The notes under the pieces were generated by a model, which saw nothing but the letters and a program-made list of their open reading frames with translations, searched no databases and was not told the origin of the DNA. A stretch of 57,345 nucleotides of DNA from an uncultured Sutterella sp. (GTDB taxonomy: Bacteria; Pseudomonadota; Gammaproteobacteria; Burkholderiales; Burkholderiaceae_F): positions 1 through 57,345 of the forward strand of contig UQNA01000010.1 in NCBI GenBank assembly GCA_900542195.1. The letters run 5' to 3'. Position numbers and translations under genes: made by a program. Below are positions 1-7,769 of the stretch, piece by piece (position 1 is the first letter of the stretch; every line of letters begins with the position of its first letter).

Positions 1-244
1 ACCAAGCTTTATGCGGAGTCTTGGAGGAGAGGATAACGGCAGACTTAACAACTGAGTCTTCACCTAAAACAGGATAAAGGAACCAGTAAACCGTCAGATT
101 TTCCATCTTGCTCAACGTTTCCTGCACAAGACGTTTGCACCATCCGCAGTTAGGATCGGCGAAAACTGCAATTTTTGCGCTGCCGTCTCCTAACTTAGTC
201 GTAAAGGCGTGTTCTACCGGCCAATTTTTTTCATCGAATTTCAT
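1..244 (-). CDS. DsbC-like thioredoxin-fold protein without signal peptide (3' end outside window)
   Basis: The first 81 residues of a thioredoxin-fold protein are visible; the C-terminus lies beyond position 1. The start is the ATG at 244-242: an in-frame TGA sits two codons upstream and a GGAG lies about 8 bases before it. The N-terminus (MKFDEKNWPVEHAF) has no hydrophobic signal, so the product should be cytoplasmic unless exported another way. Residues 24-36 (KIAVFADPNCGWC) carry a CGWC active site and closely resemble the catalytic domain of the neighbouring dsbC product (RQIAVFSDPNCSFC). It therefore looks like a DsbC catalytic domain lacking the dimerisation domain. It follows dsbC on the same strand after 78 bases and may be co-transcribed. 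Family assignment is firm; the cellular role is unknown. Confidence 0.8.
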   Translation of the reverse strand, partial: MKFDEKNWPVEHAFTTKLGDGSAKIAVFADPNCGWCKRLVQETLSKMENLTVYWFLYPVLGEDSVVKSAVILSSKTPHKAW

Positions 245-322
245 TGTTCAATCTCCAAAAAAATTCTAGAAGAACTATAGAAAAGAACCTGTGAATGCAA
301 GTGCTCTACTTTCCAAAATGAG

Positions 323-1114
323 TTATGGGTGCTGAGGAGCTTCAGAAAGAAGGTTCTCAAGATAATCAATGCCGACTGCGCCCGGAGCTCTCTTTCCGGA
401 AGGTACAAAGACAGTCGGGGTTCCTGTGATGTTGAGTTTGGAACCAAGCTCAATATTACGATCTAAAGCAGAAATATCACAGTTTGCAGCGCGTTTAGGA
501 GCAGCTTTGCCTTCCAAAAGCTGCTGCTTCCAAGCCAAAGCACGATCTTTAGAACACCAGATATTAGCGCTGGCCTCCTTGGATCCGGCTGTGATTACCG
601 GGTACAAGAAAGTATATATAGTTACGTCCTTCATGCCCGCTAAGCTAGCCTCGAGCTTCTTACAAAAGGAGCAGTTTGGGTCGGAGAAAACGGCAATCTG
701 TCTGGATCCGTTGCCATGAACTGTCTTAATTGCGTCTGCAAGGGGCAAAGAAGAAAAATCAATTGTCAAAAGTTTATCTTTTGCTTCTTGAGTGAGATTC
801 TTTCTGGACAGGGTATTGAAGATTTCGCCCATCAAAACATGATCCCCGGTCGGATCCATGTAAATAATCTCATTATTCACGGCTAATTCGTAGAGTCCGG
901 GAATCGGAGAGGGAAGCACATGCTTGACTTGGACTCCCAAACGTCCTTGAGCTAGTTTTCTTATTCTATCCAACTCTTTTTCTTGTGCAGAATCATTAGT
1001 GCTTTGCACAACTTCTTTTGCTTCGGCGGGAGCGGCTTTTTGTTCAGGTGTTTGAGCCTGTCCAGCACCGCAAACGGCGGCAAGGACAGCTAAACAAATA
1101 AATTTCTTGAGCAT
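323..1114 (-). CDS. dsbC: Thiol:disulfide interchange protein DsbC
   Basis: Periplasmic disulfide isomerase of 263 residues. Residues 1-20 form a signal peptide (MLKKFICLAV... ending GQA). Residues 45-120 match the DsbC N-terminal dimerisation domain, including the IPGLYEL and YMDPTGDH segments. Residues 135-255 are the thioredoxin domain with active site C148-S-F-C151 (CGYC in E. coli), a cis-proline loop T232-P233, and a second cysteine pair C187/C212 likely matching the structural disulfide of E. coli DsbC. In the family, the V-shaped dimer corrects wrong disulfides and is kept reduced by DsbD. A second DsbC-type gene lies 78 bases downstream on the same strand. The CSFC dipeptide differs from the enterobacterial one and could shift the redox potential. 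Confidence 0.93.
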   Translation of the reverse strand: MLKKFICLAVLAAVCGAGQAQTPEQKAAPAEAKEVVQSTNDSAQEKELDRIRKLAQGRLGVQVKHVLPSPIPGLYELAVNNEIIYMDPTGDHVLMGEIFNTLSRKNLTQEAKDKLLTIDFSSLPLADAIKTVHGNGSRQIAVFSDPNCSFCKKLEASLAGMKDVTIYTFLYPVITAGSKEASANIWCSKDRALAWKQQLLEGKAAPKRAANCDISALDRNIELGSKLNITGTPTVFVPSGKRAPGAVGIDYLENLLSEAPQHP

Positions 1115-1356
1115 CTCTGACTTTAACCTTGTATGTAATCAATACGAAAAGCAATAAATCTTTAGCAGGCCAATAATAACAGTTGAAGTAATTGCTCAAT
1201 CTTAAAAAATTAATCTTTGGTTTCAAGATATCTCGCGGTGCATGGCCTGCAGAAGAAGTGAACTTTTCTCAAAATGTAAATAAATTTAACTTTTTGTCCG
1301 GGACAGTTGCACGATTAAAATTTCTCCTGTATAGTTCGACTTCTCTTGATTGAGCC

Positions 1357-1432
<76 letters not shown>

Positions 1433-1441
1433 GAATAAATA

Positions 1442-1474
1442 TCCCGAGGATGTAAAAGTCCTTGGGATTTTTTC
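1442..1474 (+). terminator. Rho-independent terminator after tRNA-Phe
   Basis: TCCCGAGGA pairs with TCCTTGGGA around an 8-base loop and is followed by a run of six T. It separates the tRNA from the riboswitch downstream. Confidence 0.85.
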
Positions 1475-1493
1475 TTACAATTAAGATATTCCG

Positions 1494-1637
1494 ATCATTG
1501 GGGAGTAACCGTTAGACATTCCGGTGTCTAAGACAGGGTCAACATACTTGATTGAATAAATCATGGCGCTGTCGGTTTTCAGCTTGGTGAGACCAACGAT
1601 AAAAAGGCGGCCGCCGGTCTGCCTGTTTTATCGTTGA
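1494..1637 (+). promoter_or_regulatory. yybP-ykoY type manganese riboswitch with expression platform
   Basis: The leader of the Mn exporter gene carries the hallmarks of the yybP-ykoY aptamer: GGGGAGTA at 1500, GTCAACATA in the second arm and GGTGAGACC near the 3' end. The closing helix P1 is visible as ATCATTGG (1494-1501) pairing with CCAACGAT (1593-1600) with one mismatch. A competing hairpin is also visible: CAACGATAAAA (from 1594) is perfectly complementary to TTTTATCGTTG just before 1638, with an inner AGGC/GCCT pairing. The 3' strand of P1 can thus pair either with the aptamer or with the downstream hairpin. I infer that Mn2+ favours P1, dissolves the hairpin and turns expression on, as described for this riboswitch class. 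Whether the hairpin acts on transcription or on translation is not clear, because the T-run after it is poor. Confidence 0.88.
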
Positions 1638-1669
1638 TTTTACTTACCGGCAGAAAAGAGAAAACAATA

Positions 1670-2254
1670 ATGGAAACCCTATTACTATCTACCGGTGTTG
1701 TCGCACTTGCAGAAATGGGCGACAAAACCCAGCTCTTAGCCTTCCTTCTAGCTTCTCGATATAAAAAGCCGTTGCCTATCATCTTAGGTATTTTTGTCGC
1801 GACCATCTTTAATCACACATTGGCAGGGCTTGCAGGATCTTGGCTTGCCGGACTCTTCAGTCCTGATGTGTTGAGATGGGTCCTTGCCTTGTCGTTCGTT
1901 GCAATGGCTATTTGGATTCTTATTCCGGACAAAATGGACGATGATGGCATCCCTCAAAACAAATTCATGGAAAAATGGGGTGTATTTGGAATTACTTTCA
2001 TTACCTTTTTCTTGGCTGAAATGGGTGACAAGACACAAATTGCTACCGTTGCTCTTGCGGCCAGCTACGGCACCCCGTTCATCATTGTTGCCGGTACGAC
2101 CCTGGGTATGTTAATTGCCGACGTTCCTGCGGTTTGGATTGGCGACAAACTTTCGGAAAAAATACCGGTTAAATGGGTACGCTTAATTTCCGCGGCTCTC
2201 TTTGTAATCATCGGCATCTTCGTAGCCTTGGACTTCACGCCGAAAATCTCTTAA
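1670..2254 (+). CDS. mneA: UPF0016/TMEM165-GDT1 family manganese exporter
   Basis: Inner-membrane cation exporter of 194 residues. The family signature E-x-G-D-K-T-Q occurs twice as EMGDKTQ, near residues 14-20 and 118-124, in two halves of three predicted membrane helices each, the usual internal duplication. Bacterial members (MneA, Mnx) move Mn2+, and related TMEM165/Gdt1 proteins also move Ca2+. The yybP-ykoY type riboswitch directly upstream strongly supports Mn2+ as substrate. I chose the ATG at 1670 because the family begins METLLLSTGVVALAEMGDKTQ; a TTG 12 codons upstream lies inside the riboswitch hairpin and is unlikely. No partner gene follows in the same unit. Confidence 0.92.
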   Translation: METLLLSTGVVALAEMGDKTQLLAFLLASRYKKPLPIILGIFVATIFNHTLAGLAGSWLAGLFSPDVLRWVLALSFVAMAIWILIPDKMDDDGIPQNKFMEKWGVFGITFITFFLAEMGDKTQIATVALAASYGTPFIIVAGTTLGMLIADVPAVWIGDKLSEKIPVKWVRLISAALFVIIGIFVALDFTPKIS

Positions 2255-2346
2255 CTTGCGTACTCTCAATCTGAGAAAGAGAGTTTGAGGAACCTGGAAA
2301 GCTTTTTAGAATTGAATCATCTGTCTTAGAAACAGAGAGGATAAAT

Positions 2347-3135
2347 ATGAAGAAACTTTACCGAGGACTTCTGCTCGTTCTATCCATCGCAGGGCTTCTA
2401 GCTCTCAATGGATGTACAGCGGTGCAGGAACAAGTCAATCCTACTCAGATGAATTCGCAATGGTTGAATCAAAGCGTTACTTTTGATCAAAAAACCATTA
2501 CCGGAATTTTAGTTGTTGCGGTGTCCTCAGATCCGACTACCCAAAGGCTTTACGAAGATATTACGAGCACGACGTTTACTTTGAACGGTATTCCTTCGGA
2601 ACCGGCGTACAAATATCTAAACCCAGGATCCGGCGTTCTGCTTCAAAACGGAGGCCTGAACCTACCGATTCTTCGACAAGCGGCCAAGAATGCTAAGGCA
2701 AGCGACATCCTCGTCATTACGTTTAACGGTGTAAAAAACCAGACGGTCTACAATCCCGGTGTGACGTGGGGTCCCGATCCTTTCTGGGGCGGCCCTTTCG
2801 GACCCGGACCATTCGGTCCCGGACCGTTCATGGGACCTGGTCCGTTCATGGGCCCCGGTCCGATGTGGGGAGGATGGGCAATTCCACCCTCAGTTACTAC
2901 CAATCAGTATTTAGTGAGCAATATCCAGCTTTTGCTGGCAAAGGACTATCAAACTTTGTGGACAGCTTCCTTCACTACACTTCTTGAGCAGTTTTCAAAT
3001 GAAAAAACTATTGAACTTTACTCTCAGCTGTTAGTGCAGAAACTTTTGTCCAATGGCTTCATGATTCCTCTGCAGACCCCAAGCTATCAAATCAAAGCTC
3101 CGGTCTTAAATCCAGGCGTTACGCCTGCTCCTTAG
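2347..3135 (+). CDS. Predicted lipoprotein with glycine-proline-rich segment
   Basis: Envelope lipoprotein of 262 residues, not assigned to a named family. The N-terminus MKKLYRGLLL... runs into the lipobox LALNGC, with lipidation expected at C23. Position +2 is Thr, which favours the outer membrane. Residues 45-135 look like a mixed alpha/beta domain. Residues 141-177 are a low-complexity repeat rich in GPGPF and MGPGP, followed by a globular tail of about 85 residues. A GAGAGGATAA ribosome site precedes the ATG. The 3' end overlaps the convergent DUF697 gene by 17 bases. The overall layout recalls lipoproteins of the DUF4136 type, but I see no decisive motif. Confidence 0.7.
   Translation: MKKLYRGLLLVLSIAGLLALNGCTAVQEQVNPTQMNSQWLNQSVTFDQKTITGILVVAVSSDPTTQRLYEDITSTTFTLNGIPSEPAYKYLNPGSGVLLQNGGLNLPILRQAAKNAKASDILVITFNGVKNQTVYNPGVTWGPDPFWGGPFGPGPFGPGPFMGPGPFMGPGPMWGGWAIPPSVTTNQYLVSNIQLLLAKDYQTLWTASFTTLLEQFSNEKTIELYSQLLVQKLLSNGFMIPLQTPSYQIKAPVLNPGVTPAP
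2767..2877 (+). repeat. In-frame GP-rich tandem repeat inside the lipoprotein gene
   Basis: Short degenerate units of 12-18 bases encoding FGPGP and FMGPGP follow one another. Copies such as CCGTTCATGGG appear twice in tandem, so slippage could change repeat number. It encodes residues 141-177 of the lipoprotein. Confidence 0.75.
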
Positions 3136-3658
3136 ATTTCGCTTGAGAAAAGAGCCGAGAAATTCTGACGCAGTCTTCGATATGTTTATTCCCGATAAAC
3201 TTCATCGCGGCGAACGAAATCCCGGCTCCGGCAACTTGCCCGAGAATCGGAACAAATTTCGCAGCCTGTGTTGCCGTTATCTGTACGCTTAGTTTCTTAA
3301 GCACCGCCGTCACTAACGGAGCCGTAATATACTTTCCGGCCCACGAACTGCCAACTGCCGTAATCATGGCAAATACTTGAAGCCTCTGATCCGTGGATAA
3401 TTTCTCTATTTCTCGGGGAGAAAGTCCGAATTCCGAGTTAACGGAATTCAAGATCGAAGCCATCAAGGCAACATCAACGGTAATATTGACTCCGGGAATC
3501 GGCACCAACGAAGCCCCTGCGCTATACAAGGCTCTTTTGGTAACGAGTTTCTTACAGCGTTGAATTGCCGCTTCGAGATCATCGTCTTCCGTAGGAATCT
3601 GTCTGGACTCTCCGACATTTTCCTGCTCTTTACGAACTACGGGTAGTTTTGTTGTCAT
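3119..3658 (-). CDS. DUF697-like (YcjF C-terminal type) protein
   Basis: Small protein of 179 residues resembling the DUF697 domain found fused to, or beside, GTPases (YcjF/Era-like). A polar N-terminus of about 35 residues is followed by two hydrophobic hairpins: one around VPIPGVNITVDVALMASIL (residues 52-70) and one around FVPILGQVAGAGISFAAMKF near the C-terminus. The latter carries the P-x-x-G-x-x-x-G-A-G pattern typical of the family. Family members associate with membranes, but their function is unsettled. No GTPase gene is adjacent here, so the domain stands alone. It is convergent with the lipoprotein gene, with 17 bases shared. Start: the ATG at 3658 with a GAGGAACGGTA ribosome site. 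Confidence 0.65.
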   Translation of the reverse strand: MTTKLPVVRKEQENVGESRQIPTEDDDLEAAIQRCKKLVTKRALYSAGASLVPIPGVNITVDVALMASILNSVNSEFGLSPREIEKLSTDQRLQVFAMITAVGSSWAGKYITAPLVTAVLKKLSVQITATQAAKFVPILGQVAGAGISFAAMKFIGNKHIEDCVRISRLFSQAKSKEQA

Positions 3659-3808
3659 TACCGTTCCTCGTTTCTACCTAAAGAATTACACTTTAAGATA
3701 AGAATAATGCACTATTTCTAATATGGTAAGTCGAAGTGGGTTGGTATGCTTGGCCATAGCAACTATAATTCACGTTTTTTATTAAACACTCTGTGACGCC
3801 GTTTTTTC

Positions 3809-5098
3809 ATGAATCTGCTTATTCTTGGTCTTAATCACAACACTGCCCCTCTCTCTTTGAGAGAGAAAGTATCCTATGGGCCGGATGAGCTGAAAGATTC
3901 TATCAATATGATTCGAGCAATGCTCTCACCCCAAGACAAAGGAGGCATCTCGGAAGCTGCAATTCTTTCTACGTGCAACCGTACCGAAATCTATTGCGCA
4001 GCTCAGGATCCTGAAAAAGCAGCCCGCAGCCTAAGAGAGTTCATTGCGGAACAAAAACAAGTTCAACTTGCCGAACTCGAAGAACACCTTTATCTCTACA
4101 TCGGCGAAGAAGCAGCCAGACATGCATTCAGGGTTGCCTCGGGCTTGGACTCCATGGTCTTGGGTGAAACCCAAATCGTAGGTCAAATTAAAAAAGCCGA
4201 AAAAACAGCTCAAGAAGCCCGTTCTTTAGGCTTGTATCTTCACCATTTGTTCCAAAAAACTTTTTCAGTAGCCAAAGAAGTTCGGTCAACTACTGAAATC
4301 GGCACAAGATCTATTTCTTTAGCCGCGGCCGCCGTCAGAGTGGCCAACAGAATTTTCGGGAACATCTCTGATTCCAGCATCTTATTCGTTGGAGCCGGTG
4401 AAATGATTGAACTGTGCGCAGCGCATTTCTGTGCACAGAATCCTAAAAAAGTCACGGTCGCCAACAGAACTGTTGAAAGAGCGCAAGCTCTTGCGGACCA
4501 GATTGGCGCCGATGCCATCAAACTTTCCGACATGCCGGAAGTAATGGCTGACTACGACATTGTTGTCTCCTGTACCGCCAGCTCTCTGCCTATCATCGGA
4601 CTCGGCATGGCTCAACGAGCCATTAAAAAACGCCGTCACCACCCGATGTTTATGGTGGATTTGGCAGTACCTCGCGACATTGAAGCGGAAATCAGCAATC
4701 TCGATGACATTTATGTGTATACCGTTGATGATCTCGGCAAAGTAGTTCAAGCAGGCATAAAAGGGCGTCAGGAAGCAGTGAAAGCCGCTGAAGTTCTCAT
4801 TCAAGAAAGAGTCAACGAATTCCACGTTTGGATGTCTGCCCGAAATTCCGTACCTCAAATTATTTCTCTAAAGGAAAAAGCGGAAGCTCTTCGCGAAAGA
4901 GAAATAAAAAAGGCTAGACGAGCCTTGGCCAAGGGAGAGGACCCTGAAAAAGTTCTGGAGCAAATGTCCAAATCTTTGATGAATAAGTTCATCCACGATC
5001 CGCTTACTACTCTCAGAAATAATCAAAGTCTTCCTGATGAAGACTATCAGAAAGTTTTAGACCTCTTACAGAACTTTTTCTTGTATCACGGCCATTAG
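3809..5098 (+). CDS. hemA: Glutamyl-tRNA reductase
   Basis: NADPH-dependent enzyme of 429 residues that reduces glutamyl-tRNA(Glu) to glutamate-1-semialdehyde, the first committed step of C5-pathway heme synthesis. The N-terminal catalytic domain begins MNLLILGLNHNTAPL and carries the active-site cysteine in STCNRTE (C56). The substrate-recognition segment GLDSMVLGETQI(V)GQIKKA lies near residue 115. The Rossmann domain begins at about residue 190 (FVGAGEMIELCAAHF), and the C-terminal dimerisation helices follow residue 330. Length is usual. It heads the hemA-prfA-prmC set on the plus strand, an order common in beta- and gammaproteobacteria. Confidence 0.97.
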   Translation: MNLLILGLNHNTAPLSLREKVSYGPDELKDSINMIRAMLSPQDKGGISEAAILSTCNRTEIYCAAQDPEKAARSLREFIAEQKQVQLAELEEHLYLYIGEEAARHAFRVASGLDSMVLGETQIVGQIKKAEKTAQEARSLGLYLHHLFQKTFSVAKEVRSTTEIGTRSISLAAAAVRVANRIFGNISDSSILFVGAGEMIELCAAHFCAQNPKKVTVANRTVERAQALADQIGADAIKLSDMPEVMADYDIVVSCTASSLPIIGLGMAQRAIKKRRHHPMFMVDLAVPRDIEAEISNLDDIYVYTVDDLGKVVQAGIKGRQEAVKAAEVLIQERVNEFHVWMSARNSVPQIISLKEKAEALREREIKKARRALAKGEDPEKVLEQMSKSLMNKFIHDPLTTLRNNQSLPDEDYQKVLDLLQNFFLYHGH

Positions 5099-5201
5099 CG
5101 ATCGCTCCTTCTCTCTCCTCTTCAACTCATTTTTGTGTCTGAAGAGACAAATCACGCCTTTACACATTAGAATTTCACAAAATTCAATTAATTAGTTGAA
5201 C

Positions 5202-6284
5202 ATGAAAGACTCGATGAGAAGCAAACTGGCTCAAATGGCCAGACGTTTAGAAGAAATTGATACCACCCTGCAAGATCCGAATGTCACCAGCGACATGAAC
5301 AAATTCCGTGCTCTCTCCAAAGAAAGAGCTGAAATTGAACCTGTTGTGCTCAAGACAAAAGAATTTGAAACCGCAGAAGAAGATCTGAAAACTGCTGAAG
5401 AAATGCTCAAAGATCCGGAAATGGCTGAATTTGCCGCTGAAGAGATCAAAGCAGCCAAAGAAACCTTGGAAAAAGCCGAGCAAGATCTTCAAATTCTTCT
5501 TCTGCCGAAAGACCCTAACGATGACAAGAATATCTTCTTAGAAATCCGAGCAGGTACTGGCGGAGACGAATCCGCCTTATTTGCAGGCGACCTCTTCAGA
5601 ATGTATTCCCGATATGCAGAACGCCAAAAATGGAACATTGAGTTTGTTTCGGCCAGTGAATCCGACCTTGGCGGCTACAAAGAAATCGTTGTTCGAATCA
5701 TCGGACAAGGTGCCTACTCGAAATTGAAGTTTGAGAGCGGCGGCCATCGCGTTCAGCGCGTGCCGGAAACTGAATCACAGGGACGAGTTCATACTTCCGC
5801 CTGTACGGTTGCCGTACTTCCGGAAGAAGACGAAATCGGTGATGTCGTCATTGACCCCGGTGATATCCGTGTGGACGTTTTCCGTGCTTCCGGCGCAGGC
5901 GGTCAGCACATTCAGAAAACAGATAGTGCAGTTCGAATCACCCACATTCCGACCGGTATTGTTGTTGAATGCCAGGACGAACGAAGCCAGCACAAGAATA
6001 AAGAAAGAGCCATGGGAGTCTTAGCTGCTCGAATCAAAGCTGCACAAGTTGCCGAACAGCAGTCAAAGGAAGCATCCATGAGAAAATCTTTGATTGGCTC
6101 CGGTGACAGAAGTGAAAGAATCCGTACCTACAATTATCCGCAGGGGCGAGTTACCGATCACAGAATCAATTTGACTCTCTATAAACTGGATTCAATTATG
6201 GACGGCGACATGGATGAAATCATCGAATCCTTAGGAGCCGAATACCAGGCAGAACAGCTGGCAAATCTCAGCAACGATGCCTAA
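5202..6284 (+). CDS. prfA: Peptide chain release factor 1
   Basis: RF1 of 360 residues, terminating translation at UAA and UAG. Taking the ATG at 5202 as start, the stop-codon recognition tripeptide is P188-E189-T190 (RVPETESQGR) and the peptidyl-hydrolysis motif is G233-G234-Q235 (GAGGQH). These are exactly the positions they hold in E. coli RF1, which supports this start over the in-frame TTG two codons upstream. The middle residue of the recognition motif is Glu where E. coli has Ala; this position is variable. No good Shine-Dalgarno sequence is visible. The prmC gene, whose product methylates the GGQ glutamine, overlaps its end by 8 bases. Confidence 0.97.
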   Translation: MKDSMRSKLAQMARRLEEIDTTLQDPNVTSDMNKFRALSKERAEIEPVVLKTKEFETAEEDLKTAEEMLKDPEMAEFAAEEIKAAKETLEKAEQDLQILLLPKDPNDDKNIFLEIRAGTGGDESALFAGDLFRMYSRYAERQKWNIEFVSASESDLGGYKEIVVRIIGQGAYSKLKFESGGHRVQRVPETESQGRVHTSACTVAVLPEEDEIGDVVIDPGDIRVDVFRASGAGGQHIQKTDSAVRITHIPTGIVVECQDERSQHKNKERAMGVLAARIKAAQVAEQQSKEASMRKSLIGSGDRSERIRTYNYPQGRVTDHRINLTLYKLDSIMDGDMDEIIESLGAEYQAEQLANLSNDA

Positions 6285-7089
6285 TAAGCCGATGACGCTT
6301 GGAGAGTGGTATCAAGCCACGCTCCTCCCCGCATCTGAAAAGAGAGGATTCCTTTGTCATTTTCTGGGCCTAACACAAATACAGACTTTAACCAGAAAAG
6401 ATTTAGTTCTCTCCGAAAACGAAATTCACGAGCTCTCCGAAGCGGTCAGACGCCGTTTAGACGGAGAGCCCTTCCCCTATATTGTCGGGACTCAAGAATT
6501 CTTTTCTCGTCCCTTCTTCGTCAATCCCTCCGTCCTTATTCCTCGGCCGGATACAGAATGTCTGCTCGAATGGCTGATTGACCATATTCCGAAAAACGCT
6601 AAAGCTGCAGACCTGGGAACAGGTTCAGGCTGTATTGCCATCACGCTTAAACTGGAAAGACCGGACTTAGAGGTAATCGCCACCGACATCTCCGAGAATG
6701 CCTTAGCTACAGCTAAAAAGAACGCCAAGAACTTAGGAGCTGAAATTAAGTTTTATCAAGGAGATTGGCTTAAAGCCCTCCCTGCCGGCGAAAGCTTTGA
6801 TGTTATAGTCAGCAACCCGCCTTATATTGATCGGCACGATGAGCATCTTAAGCAATTAACCTTTGAACCCTTATCTGCACTGACTGATCATGGAAACGGT
6901 CTTAGCTGTATTGAAACGATCTATTCACAAGCGTCTGCTCTTCAGGAAAAACCTTCTGTCATAGCCATTGAACACGGCTGGGATCAAGGTTCTGCAGTTA
7001 GACAACTGGCTGAAAAAAACAGCTTTGGGGGCGCACAAACTTTACGTGATTACGGCGGCAATGACAGATTTACGGTCTGGACCGAGTAG
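6277..7089 (+). CDS. prmC: Release factor glutamine methyltransferase PrmC
   Basis: SAM-dependent methyltransferase of 270 residues that N5-methylates the glutamine of the GGQ motif in RF1 and RF2. An N-terminal helical domain (residues 1-85) precedes the Rossmann core. The SAM-binding motif I reads ADLGTGSGCIA at about residue 110. The catalytic N-P-P-Y is at residues 180-183, where the asparagine and tyrosine hold the target amide. The start ATG lies inside the last codons of prfA (8-base overlap), implying translational coupling of enzyme and substrate. Nothing unusual in length or composition. Confidence 0.96.
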   Translation: MPNKPMTLGEWYQATLLPASEKRGFLCHFLGLTQIQTLTRKDLVLSENEIHELSEAVRRRLDGEPFPYIVGTQEFFSRPFFVNPSVLIPRPDTECLLEWLIDHIPKNAKAADLGTGSGCIAITLKLERPDLEVIATDISENALATAKKNAKNLGAEIKFYQGDWLKALPAGESFDVIVSNPPYIDRHDEHLKQLTFEPLSALTDHGNGLSCIETIYSQASALQEKPSVIAIEHGWDQGSAVRQLAEKNSFGGAQTLRDYGGNDRFTVWTE

Positions 7090-7185
7090 TTTCGAGCTGT
7101 AAAAATAATTCCGAAAGTAAAAAATCACTCTCGCTTACGCTGAGATAACAGAATATTTTTGGATTCTTTTTGAAGAGAAAGGAAG

Positions 7186-7260
7186 TGGTGCCCGTTGACT
7201 GATTTGAACAGACGACCTACCGCTTACAAGGCGGTTGCTCTACCACTGAGCTAAACGGGC
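7186..7260 (-). tRNA. tRNA-Thr (TGT anticodon)
   Basis: On the minus strand the acceptor stem GCCCGTT pairs with AACGGGC. The anticodon stem ACCGCC/GGCGGT region encloses TTGTAAG with anticodon TGT, reading ACA. The T-arm TTCAAAT is clear and CCA is encoded. It is a single gene between prmC and sspB. Confidence 0.96.
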
Positions 7261-7343
7261 TCCTCACTAACGAGGTACGCATTGTACACAAAAAATCTAT
7301 TTTCGTGTTGAACAAAGCAAAAATATACATTTAAAAACATTAA

Positions 7344-7363
7344 AGGACAGATAAATCTGTCCT
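7344..7363 (-). terminator. Probable terminator of the sspA-sspB unit
   Basis: An 8-base perfect stem AGGACAGA/TCTGTCCT with a TTTA loop lies 10 bases beyond the sspB stop on the minus strand. It is followed by a T-rich but interrupted stretch (TTTAATGTTTTTAAA), so termination may be only partial. Confidence 0.6.
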
Positions 7364-7372
7364 CTAATATTT

Positions 7373-7768
7373 TTAAGCCTCTGTAAATACAGGTTTCTTA
7401 GGCCTTGAATCTTTTTTCTTTATCCGTTTTCCCGGGAAAAGATCCATGGGTAAACCAAATTGACACTCTCTGCAGACTATCAATTTCACGTTCTCCACCG
7501 GGAAATGAATATGATGAGCCTGCCCGCCGAATCTGGCATCAAAATCAACAAACTCATTTCCGATTTCTAAATTTCCGCATGCCTCAGGACTAATGTTGAA
7601 AACGATTTCTTTGTCGTTTTCAAATTTTGCGGGAACATTGATTTCATCTTTATTGCTCTGAAGATCCACTTGAATCATCGGAGTATAGGAATTATCAACA
7701 GCCCATTCGTAATATGCTCTGAGAGCATAGGGAGTAAAAGGAGGAACGTCAGGTTTATTAAAAAACAT
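7373..7768 (-). CDS. sspB: ClpXP adaptor SspB
   Basis: Adaptor of 131 residues that delivers ssrA-tagged proteins to ClpXP. The N-terminal 105 residues match the SspB substrate-binding fold: PYALRAYYEWAVDNSYTPMIQV at residues 14-35, then VNVPAKF-like and VFNISPEAC segments, and ARFGGQAHHIHFPVENV near residue 80. The C-terminus is a short basic tail (RIKKKDSRPKKPVFTEA) standing where the ClpX-docking peptide normally sits. The tail is shorter than in E. coli, and its exact ClpX contact cannot be judged. The gene begins one base after sspA stops, the standard sspA-sspB operon. Confidence 0.93.
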   Translation of the reverse strand: MFFNKPDVPPFTPYALRAYYEWAVDNSYTPMIQVDLQSNKDEINVPAKFENDKEIVFNISPEACGNLEIGNEFVDFDARFGGQAHHIHFPVENVKLIVCRECQFGLPMDLFPGKRIKKKDSRPKKPVFTEA

Positions 7769-7769
7769 T

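Noticed and set aside
257..282. Short AT-rich hairpin with T7 between the two DsbC genes
   Set aside because: The stem has five A/T-rich pairs and is probably too weak to terminate; the T-run also abuts the downstream ribosome site.
2262..2284. Hairpin ACTCTC/GAGAGT after the Mn exporter gene
   Set aside because: Only six pairs with no T-run; too weak to call a terminator.
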